Shown: piece by piece, positions 17,756-26,436 of the stretch
Layout: each line of letters starts with the position of its first letter
Position numbering within the stretch: position 1 is the first letter of the stretch
Assembly (NCBI RefSeq): GCF_902493215.1
Contig: NZ_CABUOL010000018.1
Location: 1-62,148, forward strand
Direction of reading: 5' to 3'
Source: an uncultured Mediterranea sp.
Lineage (GTDB): Bacteria > Bacteroidota > Bacteroidia > Bacteroidales > Bacteroidaceae
Length of the DNA: 62,148 nucleotides
Made by a program: the position numbers and the translations under genes
The notes under the pieces: generated by a model
What the model saw: only the letters and a program-made list of their open reading frames with translations
Told to the model about the DNA's origin: nothing
Databases searched by the model: none

Positions 17756-19972
17756 ATGCATAACACTTATTCAAGACTGATACAGATTATATTGTTCTGC
17801 TGCACAACTGGGGTAGTTGTACCCGTCTGCGGGCAAGTGACCTCAAACGACTACCGGAGAGCAGACTCGCTGTTCTTTCATGCGCCCACTGTCTACAACG
17901 ATGCCATCCGCCCCCATTGGATAGGAGACGGACATGAATTCTGGTACAAGAATAAAGAACGGCAGGGAACAGTCTATTACAGGACAGACGCCTCCTCCGG
18001 CAAGAAAACACGATTGTTCGACCCCGTCCGACTGGCCAAAGCGCTGAGCAAACTGGTCCAAAAGGAAATACAGCCTTATAATCTCGGCCTGCAACGGGAA
18101 GAGGTGCGCAAAGACAGTCTGTTGTTCCGATACGGCGACAAGCCATACGGCTACCTGATTTCCAGAAACAGGCTGAGCGAACAGATACCGGGTAACCCAT
18201 CCGGCCGACCGGCAGAAAACAATGCGGCAAAAGGCATCCTTTCGCCCGACGGCAAGATGGATGCCTACATCAAGGACTGCAACCTCTACCTCCGCACCGT
18301 GGCCGACGGGAAAGAATATCCGTTGACGACAGACGGTATCAAGGATCTCTACTACTCGGCCGACATTTCATGGTCGCCCGACTCCCGCAAACTGGTAACG
18401 CTCCGCACCCGCCAGGCGCCGGGCCGACACATTCCCCTGACCAGCTCCAGCCCCAAAGACCAGTTGCAGCCTTCGCTGAAATGGATACGCTACGACAAGC
18501 CGGGAGATGTACTGCCAGTCAGCCTGCCCGTACTCTTCGATGTGGAACAGAGAAAAGCCATTCCTCTGGACACCCGGCTTTACGAAAACCCGTACAGCCT
18601 CCGCCTGACGGGATGGCGGGCAGACAGCCGGGCCTTCACCTTCGAATATAACCAGCGTGGCCACCAACGCTACATTGTGGCCGAAGTGAATGCCCAAAAC
18701 GGGCAGATTACCCACCTGGCCGACGAACGTTCGAAGACATTCATCTATTACAACCGCCTGTTCCGTCACGACCTGAACGACGGGAAAGAAATGCTGTGGA
18801 TATCCGAGAGAGACGGCTGGAGGCATCTCTACCTGCTGGACAACCAGGGTAATGTCCTCCGCCAGCTGACGAAAGGAGAATGGGTCGTAAGAGAAGTGGT
18901 CAAGGTAGACGAACCCGGCCAAACCGTCTACTTCAAAGCCTCAGGCTTGTATAAGGGTGAGGACCCCTATAACATCCACTACTGCAAGATACGGCTGGAC
19001 GGCAGCGGATTCACCGACCTGACACCCGAAAACGGCAATCATGAAGTATCCTTCTCGCCCGACTTCCAGTATATGACCGACTGCTACTCGCGTCCCGACA
19101 TGCCCTACAAGAGCCTCACAAGGCGCACGGAAGACGGGAAACAGACAGGAGACGTACAGGAAGCCGACATCAGCGGACTGAAAGCAGAGGGCTGGACGAT
19201 GCCCGAAGTCTTCTCGGCCAAAGGAAGGGACGGGAAAACGGATATATGGGGTACCATTCTGCGGCCTTCCAACTTCGACCCGTCACGCAGTTATCCGGTC
19301 ATCGAATATATCTACGCCGGTCCGCACGATTCCCATGTGCCCAAGTCCTTCATTGTACGCAACTTTGCCGGCTACCGGCTCTGCGAACTGGGATTCATCG
19401 TGGTCATGATCGACGGCATGGGAACGGCCAACCGTTCGAAAGCCTTCCACGACGTCTGCTGGAAGAACCTGAAGGATGCCGGTTTCCCCGACCGGATTGC
19501 CTGGATGAAGGAAGCGGCCCGACGCTATCCCTACATGGACCTGAACCGGGTAGGCATCTTCGGATGGTCGGCCGGCGGGCAGAATGCCTTGAGCGCCCTG
19601 CTTTTCCACAACGATTTCTACAAGGTGGCAGTAGCGCTGTGCGGATGCCACGACAACCGTATGGACAAGATGTGGTGGAACGAACAATGGATGGGCTATC
19701 CTATCGACGAATCCTACAGCCGGAGTTCGAATGTAGACAACGCCTGGCGTCTGAAAGGGAAACTGCTGCTGGTGAACGGCGAACTGGATGACAATGTAGA
19801 CCCGGCTTCCACACTCCAGGTAGTCAACGCACTGGTCAACGCCAACAAGCCTTTCGAACAGCTCTATCTGCCCAACCGCGGCCATTCATTGGGAGGTACA
19901 TACGAAATGAGGCGCATACACGATTTCTTTGTCGAGCACCTCTATCATCAGGATGTACCGGAATGGGAGTAA
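17756..19972 (+). CDS. Secreted S9 family prolyl oligopeptidase (DPP IV-like)
   Basis: 738 residues with a signal peptide ending near VPVCGQ. It has an N-terminal beta-propeller of the DPP IV type (about 40-480) and a C-terminal alpha/beta-hydrolase domain. The triad is Ser605 (GWSAGG), Asp678 (GELDDNVD) and His710 (NRGHSLGG). It probably trims X-Pro dipeptides in the periplasm. The start is the ATG at 17756, 4 bases after the GH89 stop; the in-frame TTG at 17699 lies inside GH89 and is rejected. A dipeptidyl peptidase in an operon with fucosidase and GlcNAc-ase suggests breakdown of a Pro-rich glycoprotein (inference). Confidence 0.92.
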   Translation: MHNTYSRLIQIILFCCTTGVVVPVCGQVTSNDYRRADSLFFHAPTVYNDAIRPHWIGDGHEFWYKNKERQGTVYYRTDASSGKKTRLFDPVRLAKALSKLVQKEIQPYNLGLQREEVRKDSLLFRYGDKPYGYLISRNRLSEQIPGNPSGRPAENNAAKGILSPDGKMDAYIKDCNLYLRTVADGKEYPLTTDGIKDLYYSADISWSPDSRKLVTLRTRQAPGRHIPLTSSSPKDQLQPSLKWIRYDKPGDVLPVSLPVLFDVEQRKAIPLDTRLYENPYSLRLTGWRADSRAFTFEYNQRGHQRYIVAEVNAQNGQITHLADERSKTFIYYNRLFRHDLNDGKEMLWISERDGWRHLYLLDNQGNVLRQLTKGEWVVREVVKVDEPGQTVYFKASGLYKGEDPYNIHYCKIRLDGSGFTDLTPENGNHEVSFSPDFQYMTDCYSRPDMPYKSLTRRTEDGKQTGDVQEADISGLKAEGWTMPEVFSAKGRDGKTDIWGTILRPSNFDPSRSYPVIEYIYAGPHDSHVPKSFIVRNFAGYRLCELGFIVVMIDGMGTANRSKAFHDVCWKNLKDAGFPDRIAWMKEAARRYPYMDLNRVGIFGWSAGGQNALSALLFHNDFYKVAVALCGCHDNRMDKMWWNEQWMGYPIDESYSRSSNVDNAWRLKGKLLLVNGELDDNVDPASTLQVVNALVNANKPFEQLYLPNRGHSLGGTYEMRRIHDFFVEHLYHQDVPEWE

Positions 19973-20013
19973 ACAGCCTCCTCCCAATCCTAAAAAGAGA
20001 TACCGTAAAGTCC

Positions 20014-20076
20014 ATAGTTAGCGCGCTAATGTTAATAGTTAGCGCGCTAAAGTAGATAGTTACGACAAAAATCAAG
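20014..20076. repeat. 21-base periodic array with two TTAGCGCGCTAA palindromes
   Basis: ATAGTTA starts at 20014, 20035 and 20056, exactly 21 bases apart. The first two units carry the perfect 12-base palindrome TTAGCGCGCTAA (20018-20029 and 20039-20050); the third keeps only ATAGTTA. It lies in the 126-base gap between the S9 peptidase and GH92 genes, ending about 20 bases before the GH92 start. No TAnnTTTG box was found here. Confidence 0.75.
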
Positions 20077-20098
20077 CTATTAACTAAGAACAACAGAA

Positions 20099-22489
20099 AT
20101 GAAGAAAGCGCTAATTATCTTATGGCTTTGCCTCAAGTATACGGTCCTATTTGCCTCCGCGGCTTCGGACCACGAAAAGGAAGCAGCCTACTATGTCAAT
20201 CCGTTTATCGGTGCAAGTACAAACATCCGGGAGGCCGGTGCCAGCCATGGTCTGGGAAAAACCATTCCCGGAGCCACCTATCCATTCGGACTGGTACAAT
20301 TAAGCCCCAATACAATCACCGGAGGCGACAATGGGCCGGGATACAGTTATGAACACGAGAGCATAGAAGGATTTGCCTTCACACAGATGAGCGGTATCGG
20401 ATGGTATGGCGACCTGGGCAATTTCCTCGTTATGCCGACCACCGGGCCTATGCATACCAACTCAGGGAAGCTCAGCAATCCGGATGCGGGTTATCGGTCG
20501 CGTTACGACAAAAAATCAGAACAGGCAAAAGCCGGTTATTATTCGGTAAAACTATCAGACTACCAAATACAAGCGGAAGCGACTGTCACCCAACATGCCG
20601 GCATACTTCGTTTCACTTATCCGAAGTGCAAAAATGCCCGTATCCAGATAGACCTGGCACGAAGGGTAGGAGGAACTTCCACCTGGCAGGAAGTGAAAGT
20701 CGTTGACGACCACACCATCAGCGGCAAAATGATTTGCCCACCCGAAGGTGGAGGCTGGGGAAACGGAGACGGAAAGGCCGACTATACCGTCTACTTTTAT
20801 GCCCAATTCTCCAAACCTTTACAGAACTATGGAGTATGGTCGGCCGCCATTCCGGAGGGACAATCCCGGAAAAGAGAATTTATAGAATCCGATGCTTTCC
20901 AGCAAATAGTCTCCCAAGCTGAAATTCACAAGCAGGTATCTTCCTTCCAAGGGAAACATATCGGTTTCTTCAGCGAATTCGAGACCCAAGAAGGAGAAGA
21001 AGTCTTAATGAAAGCAGGCATCTCTTTTGTAAGCGAAGCAAACGCCCGTCTCAATCTGGAAACCGATATCGCAGACTGGAATTTTGAACGCATCCGACAC
21101 GCCAATTACCAAGCCTGGAACGAAGCATTGTCCCGAATCGAAATAGACACCCAAGACGAAAACCTGAAACACATTTTTTATACGGCCCTGTATCGCACGA
21201 TGCTGGATCCAAGACTCTTTGCCGATGTGAATGGCGAGTATCCAGGTGGCGACAAGCAGATCCACCGCAGCCACAGTTTTCACAAACGTACCATTTTCAG
21301 TGGATGGGACGTATTCCGCAGCGAAATGCCCCTGCTGACCCTCATCCGGCCAGATGTAGTGAACGACCTGCTGAACTCACTGATTACACTGGCTGAAGAA
21401 AGTGGAAAAGATTACTTGGAACGCTGGGAATTTCTGAATGCTTACACCGGATGTATGGTAGGCAATCCTGCCATCTCCGTCTTGGTGGATGCATACCGCA
21501 AAGGCATTCGGGACTACGATGTGGAGAAAGCCTGGCAATATGCCGACCGCACTTCACGAATGAACGGCAATGCTCCTCATGGATACGTCCCCCACTCCAT
21601 ATCCAAGACCCTGGAATACGCCTATACAGAATGGTGCATGGCCGAATGGGCCAAAGACTTGGGTAAGACACAAGAAGAACAACATTACCGTGAACTGGCA
21701 CAATCCTACCGGAACATCTACGACACCGAGCACCAAAGTTTCCGCCCCAAAGATGAACAGGGTCAGTTTCTGCCTTGGCCTGCAAAGGGACGACTCACAG
21801 AAGGATATGGTTGCACAGAGTCGAATCCGTTCCAGCAAGGATGGTTTGTTCCCCACGATATAGACGGATTGGCCGAGTTGATGGGTGGACGAGAGAAAGC
21901 ACTGGAAGAATTAGATTATATGTTCGCTCACACACCCTCACATTTCTTATGGAATCAGTATTACAACCATGCCAACGAGCCGGTTCACCACGTTCCTTTC
22001 CTTTACAACCGACTGGGACAACCTTGGAAGACCCAATACTGGACCCATTTCATCTGCCTCAACGCTTACAAGAACGAGGTGAAGGGATTGGTCGGCAACG
22101 AAGATGTAGGTCAGATGTCGGCTTGGTATGTATTAGCCTCGATTGGTCTCCACCCCATATGTCCGGGTGACACTCGGATGGAACTGAGTACGCCTCTATT
22201 CGACGAAATACGCATCCGGGTAAAAGACGACCAAGTTTTCACCATCCGCGTAAAAAGGCAAACCAAGAATAGTCCGTACATCCAAAACGCTACATTGAAC
22301 GGTAAGCCTCATCTTCAATGCCACATTGATTATTATGACATTATAAAAGGGGGAGAACTGGAACTGACTTTATCGGACACACCCAACACTGAATGGGGAA
22401 AACAAGAGACAAGTCAACCCAACAGAGAACCGGCGTATTTTTGCAAGCCACAAAAAAGGAATAATCATACCTCTACAAAACGAGAATAA
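20099..22489 (+). CDS. GH92 family exo-alpha-mannosidase
   Basis: 796 residues. GH92 enzymes are calcium-dependent inverting alpha-mannosidases that trim N-glycans or yeast mannan. A hydrophobic signal peptide is at 1-21. The N-terminal beta-sandwich begins YYVNPFIGAST, with GPGYSYEH and FAFTQMSGIGW. The (alpha/alpha)6 domain includes HKRTIFSGWDVFRSEMPL, YNHANEPVHHVPFLYN and GNEDVGQMSAWYVLASIG, all hallmark GH92 segments. The ATG at 20099 is chosen because the signal peptide follows at once. G+C appears lower than in the preceding three genes, and the 21-base array lies in the gap, so it may be a separate acquisition or unit. Linkage specificity cannot be read from sequence. Confidence 0.92.
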   Translation: MKKALIILWLCLKYTVLFASAASDHEKEAAYYVNPFIGASTNIREAGASHGLGKTIPGATYPFGLVQLSPNTITGGDNGPGYSYEHESIEGFAFTQMSGIGWYGDLGNFLVMPTTGPMHTNSGKLSNPDAGYRSRYDKKSEQAKAGYYSVKLSDYQIQAEATVTQHAGILRFTYPKCKNARIQIDLARRVGGTSTWQEVKVVDDHTISGKMICPPEGGGWGNGDGKADYTVYFYAQFSKPLQNYGVWSAAIPEGQSRKREFIESDAFQQIVSQAEIHKQVSSFQGKHIGFFSEFETQEGEEVLMKAGISFVSEANARLNLETDIADWNFERIRHANYQAWNEALSRIEIDTQDENLKHIFYTALYRTMLDPRLFADVNGEYPGGDKQIHRSHSFHKRTIFSGWDVFRSEMPLLTLIRPDVVNDLLNSLITLAEESGKDYLERWEFLNAYTGCMVGNPAISVLVDAYRKGIRDYDVEKAWQYADRTSRMNGNAPHGYVPHSISKTLEYAYTEWCMAEWAKDLGKTQEEQHYRELAQSYRNIYDTEHQSFRPKDEQGQFLPWPAKGRLTEGYGCTESNPFQQGWFVPHDIDGLAELMGGREKALEELDYMFAHTPSHFLWNQYYNHANEPVHHVPFLYNRLGQPWKTQYWTHFICLNAYKNEVKGLVGNEDVGQMSAWYVLASIGLHPICPGDTRMELSTPLFDEIRIRVKDDQVFTIRVKRQTKNSPYIQNATLNGKPHLQCHIDYYDIIKGGELELTLSDTPNTEWGKQETSQPNREPAYFCKPQKRNNHTSTKRE

Positions 22490-22532
22490 GGATGTGAGAT
22501 CTAGAGTTCTTCGAGATCACGCCACAACAATA

Positions 22533-22569
22533 TAACGCCTAGATATAATGGAAATATATCCAGGCGTTA
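22533..22569. terminator. Stem-loop between convergent GH92 and GH84 genes
   Basis: TAACGCCTAGATATA (22533-22547) pairs with TATATCCAGGCGTTA (ending 22569) with one mismatch around a short loop. It lies between two converging genes, so it probably ends transcription from both sides. There is no long T tract on either strand. Confidence 0.6.
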
Positions 22570-22643
22570 AAATTTCATACTCTTCCAAAAGCTACTTCCA
22601 CTCGTCGGCACCCTCAGACATCAGTATGACAATAGCGACACGA

Positions 22644-24863
22644 TTACTTTTCCTCCAGACTGAACTGCTTGAAGTAAACCTTCTGTTCCTGACCGGTCAC
22701 ATTGGTCAGACGGATTTTCAGGACACTACGGCCATCAACATCCACCTTGAAACGAGTCTTTCCGTTGGCGGGTTGAAGAGCGATTTCTTCCCAATTCTGC
22801 CCATCGGCAGTCACCTCCAGCCGGATGAGCTTCGGCGCATCGGCCGTACCGAAATCAACAGTGAGGTACTTCAAGGTACGTAACTGGTCCATGGTCAACA
22901 GAGCTTCACCTCCTGCCTGCCAACGGATCACTTCGTTGGACGGCGACACGTTGCCTTTCTTTCCCTTACGTACCACCGGCAAAGCAGCCAACTGAGCAAC
23001 ATCGCTACTCCAACTGTAGGGCATATAGACAGCACGTGTATCCAAAGCCGCCCGATGCGTCTGGTTGTAAACACCTACACTCGACTCGAACAAGGCATAG
23101 AAAGTGGGAAGCAATACCTTGCTGCCACTCTTCACACCCGGCTGATAGGGATTCTGGTTGTAGGTGGTATCCACTTTATACATCATGCGCTGCAATGCCT
23201 TGGCATGTTCATAGGCTGTTTCAAATTCCTGTCTGTCGGTTGCAGCCCCACGCATCATCTGCAGAACGGCCTCGCCGTATTGTCCCACCAGCTTGAACTG
23301 CATCAACCAAGGCTGCATTTCGGCTACCAACGGCTGGTTCTCCTGAGAAACTGACAGCACATCGGCAGCAGTAACAATCTTCCGGCACTCCTCGCTGACC
23401 TGACGCCAGGCCGCTTCATCGACCGTATGCTGCTTCTCGTAAGTAGAACGCAATGTTTCCAAGGCCGGCTGGATGGCAACCGACTCGTCACGACGGAAGC
23501 GGTGTCCATTGGCCCCCAAGTCGGAATTATGGGCGGCAAAGGTTTCCAGATAAGCGGCATGACGTGGCATCAGATCCTTGATGGCACGCCGCCAAGAAGC
23601 GTCGCTGTCGTAATCGGACAAGTTCCAGGCATAATCGGCCACGCTGTACAAAGCGATTTTGGACGCTTCGGCATGCTCCATGGGATTGGACACGAAGCCT
23701 TCCATCTCGTCCTTGATGTCGAGCGCATTGCCATAGACAGGGCCCATGAGCAGATGGTCGCGTACGTAGTCAGACACGGGAAAGTTCCACCAGATATAGG
23801 CCTTTCGTTTCAGGAGCGGGTTGATGAAGTCCATCGTCGCATGGTCGATGGTGGCAATTACGCTGTTACCCGTCCACATTATCTGAATGCCTTCGTTCAG
23901 TTTCTCGCCCAATGTAGTCAGATAGCCGCCTTTCACGTTGGACCAGGCCTTGTTGTACTCCGTGGGACACATAATGAGCGGTTCCACGTCGCCTTTCACT
24001 TTTACGAAATGGTCGTCCAGATAGTTCAGCAGGTCGGCCTGCTTGTCGGCTCGGGTACCCTCGCCCGAGATATCATCAAAGAACACGGCAAAGCCGCGTA
24101 CTCCCAGCTGATACATCTTTTCGAATTTGTTCAGCAAGTTCTGGCGGTCTTCCTCATTCCACTGGATGTCCTGCCCCGGATGGATGGCCCAATAGAAGAT
24201 AACATTGTTCTCGCGGGCCTTGTCTACCAACTCCTTCAGTTGGGCAGCTTCGCGCTCCGGATAAGGTTTACGCCAGTTCGGAGTACTGTGATACGGATCA
24301 TTCTTCGGGCCGTACAGATACACATTCATCTTGTTGCGACCATAAAAATCCAATTGCCGCAGACGGGCCTCATGACTCCAGGGGGTACCGTAGAACCCCT
24401 CGACCACTCCACGATAGGGAACGTCAGGATAATCGGTAATCTCGGCCAGCGGCAATTTGGGCAAGGTCAACAGCTGTGCCAGCGTCTGTACACCGTAATA
24501 GGCGCCGCGTGCGTCGGCACCGGCAATTACAATTTCATTCTTGTCTATCTTCAGGTAATAGCCTTCAGCCTTGGACGGTATCCGACGGGCATACTTGCGT
24601 ACTGCCTTGTCGCCCTTGACACCTACCGTTATCCGGAAAGCAGCTTTGGCTTGGCAGTCAGGCAACAGCGTACCCAGCAGACGGACGGCATCGGCAGCCA
24701 GCCCTTCGGTATCGGCCGAAAGACTGTAAGTTCCAGGCAGGGCTATGCTATCCTGGAGAGTTTCATACACTTGGGGAGTAGGTTGCAAATGGAAATCCTG
24801 CGCGGAAAGAGTTCCGAACGAAAGAGCTCCAATAAATGCAGATAACAACAACTTATTCTTCAT
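22644..24863 (-). CDS. GH84 beta-N-acetylglucosaminidase (O-GlcNAcase-like)
   Basis: 739 residues, the length of the well-studied Bacteroides GH84 enzyme. It hydrolyses terminal beta-GlcNAc by substrate-assisted catalysis. A signal peptide is at 1-21 (ends GTLSAQ). An N-terminal alpha/beta GH20b-like domain lies at about 22-145. The barrel starts at VPYRGVVEGFYGTPWSHEAR, and the catalytic pair is Asp263-Asp264 in FFDDISG. Helical and C-terminal beta domains follow. The start is the ATG at 24863; a longer in-frame extension crosses two promoter boxes. Two possible promoters precede it, the distal one overlapping an 11-base inverted repeat. Confidence 0.93.
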   Translation of the reverse strand: MKNKLLLSAFIGALSFGTLSAQDFHLQPTPQVYETLQDSIALPGTYSLSADTEGLAADAVRLLGTLLPDCQAKAAFRITVGVKGDKAVRKYARRIPSKAEGYYLKIDKNEIVIAGADARGAYYGVQTLAQLLTLPKLPLAEITDYPDVPYRGVVEGFYGTPWSHEARLRQLDFYGRNKMNVYLYGPKNDPYHSTPNWRKPYPEREAAQLKELVDKARENNVIFYWAIHPGQDIQWNEEDRQNLLNKFEKMYQLGVRGFAVFFDDISGEGTRADKQADLLNYLDDHFVKVKGDVEPLIMCPTEYNKAWSNVKGGYLTTLGEKLNEGIQIMWTGNSVIATIDHATMDFINPLLKRKAYIWWNFPVSDYVRDHLLMGPVYGNALDIKDEMEGFVSNPMEHAEASKIALYSVADYAWNLSDYDSDASWRRAIKDLMPRHAAYLETFAAHNSDLGANGHRFRRDESVAIQPALETLRSTYEKQHTVDEAAWRQVSEECRKIVTAADVLSVSQENQPLVAEMQPWLMQFKLVGQYGEAVLQMMRGAATDRQEFETAYEHAKALQRMMYKVDTTYNQNPYQPGVKSGSKVLLPTFYALFESSVGVYNQTHRAALDTRAVYMPYSWSSDVAQLAALPVVRKGKKGNVSPSNEVIRWQAGGEALLTMDQLRTLKYLTVDFGTADAPKLIRLEVTADGQNWEEIALQPANGKTRFKVDVDGRSVLKIRLTNVTGQEQKVYFKQFSLEEK

Positions 24864-24890
24864 GGTGTTCAAACATTGTTTATAATGATG

Positions 24891-24921
24891 CAAAGATAGT
24901 GCAAACCGAGAGAAGTACAAA
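24891..24921 (-). promoter_or_regulatory. Proximal GH84 promoter
   Basis: On the minus strand TTTG (24921-24918), a 19-base spacer and TATCTTTG (24898-24891) match the consensus closely. The leader is about 20 bases. Confidence 0.75.
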
Positions 24922-24974
24922 AGATGAAAATATTGTTTTCAGCTTTTTACCACCGAGGTGCAGCCTGCCTTATC

Positions 24975-25013
24975 CAAAGATAGGGTATTGACACCTATTG
25001 TACAATACCCTAT
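24975..25013 (-). promoter_or_regulatory. Distal GH84 promoter box overlapping an 11-base inverted repeat
   Basis: ATAGGGTATTG (24980-24990) and CAATACCCTAT (25003-25013) are perfect complements around 12 bases. On the minus strand they overlap a -7 box TATCTTTG (24982-24975) and cover the matching -33 region (TTG, 20-base spacer). It could be an operator, or a terminator for the DUF2264 gene whose stop is 19 bases away. Confidence 0.5.
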
Positions 25014-25031
25014 AGAAGAATACTGCCTTCG

Positions 25032-26294
25032 TTAATACTCCACTTTATAATCCTTGCGTATCTTCTCACCCTTCCAAGCCTTCTTGGTAGTCCAGTCGGC
25101 CGGCTCGTCGGTCCAGAATGGATTGTCGGCAGGAAGCCCCAGAGGCAGGAAGCTCAATGTGGCCATATAGAGACTGCCGGTTGATGTATATCCATCGGCC
25201 ACTTCGGGCTGATGGCCGTTGAAGCCCAACACAAGCCAACCGTCCTTGTCAAAGTTCTGATTGCCTTCGTACATATTGCGATGTACCGCAGTCAGGGCAC
25301 AACGTACCTGAGCCGGCTTGATAAAGCTGGGCAGTTTTCCGCGCAACGCCACGTCGGCCAATGACTGGAAAGCAGCCGTGCGGTAAGTCACCGAACGTCC
25401 GAAAGCCGGATACGTGCCGTCCGGACCGATGATACGTTCACAGAACTCGGCATGACGCACCATGCGGCTCAAAGCCTGTTCGTATTCCTTCTGGCTGGCC
25501 CAGCGGAAAGGAACCAGTGTCTCCATCATAGCCACCATCATGGGGTTCAGCACATACGAATTGTAGTAGTCCATGCTGAACTTGCTTCCGTCGCTGTACC
25601 AACCGTCGCCCACGTACCATTCCTGTATCTTGTTCTTCGATACACGCAGACGGAACTGGTCAGCTCTTTCGCCCTGCTGCATCAGGAAGGCTTCGGTCAA
25701 GCCGGTAAAAAGTAACCAGTTGTTATAGGCACCCGTACGGTCGCGCAATGCCTTGAACGAATCGATATAGCGTTGTTTGGTCACCTTGTCCAGCGGTTCC
25801 CACAAAGCTTTGGGAGCACGCAAGAAAGCATGTACCAGGTAGGCAGCATCCACAATGGGCTGAGCCTGTTTCGTAAAGTTCAGCTTGTCAGGCGAATTGG
25901 GGTCAACCGCATTCTTCAATCCCTTCAAAACCTCCTCGCGCATCTGCTTGCGCAGCTTGCCTTCCTCCGTATCATCATCGGGCAAAGCCAGCCAGGGAGC
26001 CACACCGGCCAATGTACGCCCCACAGCTTCCAGATGAGTTATTTCGTCATAGCCAGCCGGATTTCCATTTACGGTCTCTATCGGCATATTCTGGTGCAAG
26101 GTTCCTTCTGCTAAATTATGGATAACAGGATAGGATATCTTCCACAACCACTTCACCCATTGTTCACGATCCTGTGCACCGGTAGTCTGTTCGGTTTCTG
26201 ACTTTTTGTTTTTCTTTTCACGCGCTTGCAACGAACATGCAGGTATCAAACACACTGCTGCAAGTACTATCATCCAATAATTCAACTTTTTCAT
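25032..26294 (-). CDS. DUF2264-family secreted (lipo)protein
   Basis: 420 residues. The DUF2264 family is an uncharacterised (alpha/alpha)-toroid group frequent near glycan-degradation genes. The N terminus is MKKLNYWMIVLAAVCLIPAC, with a plausible lipobox at the Cys. Family-like segments include HLEAVGRTLAGVAPWLAL, NNWLLFTGLTEAFL, and GDGWYSDGSKFSMDYYNSYVLNPMM. The repeated Tyr/Trp/Asp-rich helix ends are typical of carbohydrate-active toroids, but catalysis is not proven. The start is the ATG at 26294 (the frame extends to 26312 without a better start). It follows GH88 after 142 bases containing a hairpin and its own promoter. Confidence 0.85.
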   Translation of the reverse strand: MKKLNYWMIVLAAVCLIPACSLQAREKKNKKSETEQTTGAQDREQWVKWLWKISYPVIHNLAEGTLHQNMPIETVNGNPAGYDEITHLEAVGRTLAGVAPWLALPDDDTEEGKLRKQMREEVLKGLKNAVDPNSPDKLNFTKQAQPIVDAAYLVHAFLRAPKALWEPLDKVTKQRYIDSFKALRDRTGAYNNWLLFTGLTEAFLMQQGERADQFRLRVSKNKIQEWYVGDGWYSDGSKFSMDYYNSYVLNPMMVAMMETLVPFRWASQKEYEQALSRMVRHAEFCERIIGPDGTYPAFGRSVTYRTAAFQSLADVALRGKLPSFIKPAQVRCALTAVHRNMYEGNQNFDKDGWLVLGFNGHQPEVADGYTSTGSLYMATLSFLPLGLPADNPFWTDEPADWTTKKAWKGEKIRKDYKVEY

Positions 26295-26330
26295 TTTGAT
26301 TTCAATTGTCAATTAATATTTTTCAGTTCA

Positions 26331-26338
26331 CAAATATA
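26331..26338 (-). promoter_or_regulatory. -7 box of the DUF2264 gene
   Basis: TATATTTG on the minus strand, 36 bases before the ATG at 26294. No convincing -33 TTTG. Confidence 0.55.
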
Positions 26339-26349
26339 CAGTAAAAGAA

Positions 26350-26407
26350 TCACCACAGGCCACACAATTCCCAATAAAATAAATAAAGGTAGTGTAACCT
26401 GTGGTGA
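26350..26407 (-). repeat. Inverted repeat between GH88 and DUF2264 genes
   Basis: TCACCACAGG (26350-26359) and CCTGTGGTGA (26398-26407) are perfect complements separated by 38 bases. It lies 30 bases after the GH88 stop and just upstream of the next promoter, so it may act as a terminator or an operator. No T run follows. Confidence 0.5.
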
Positions 26408-26436
26408 AATTTAGAGATTCAGATTTAAAATCAGAT

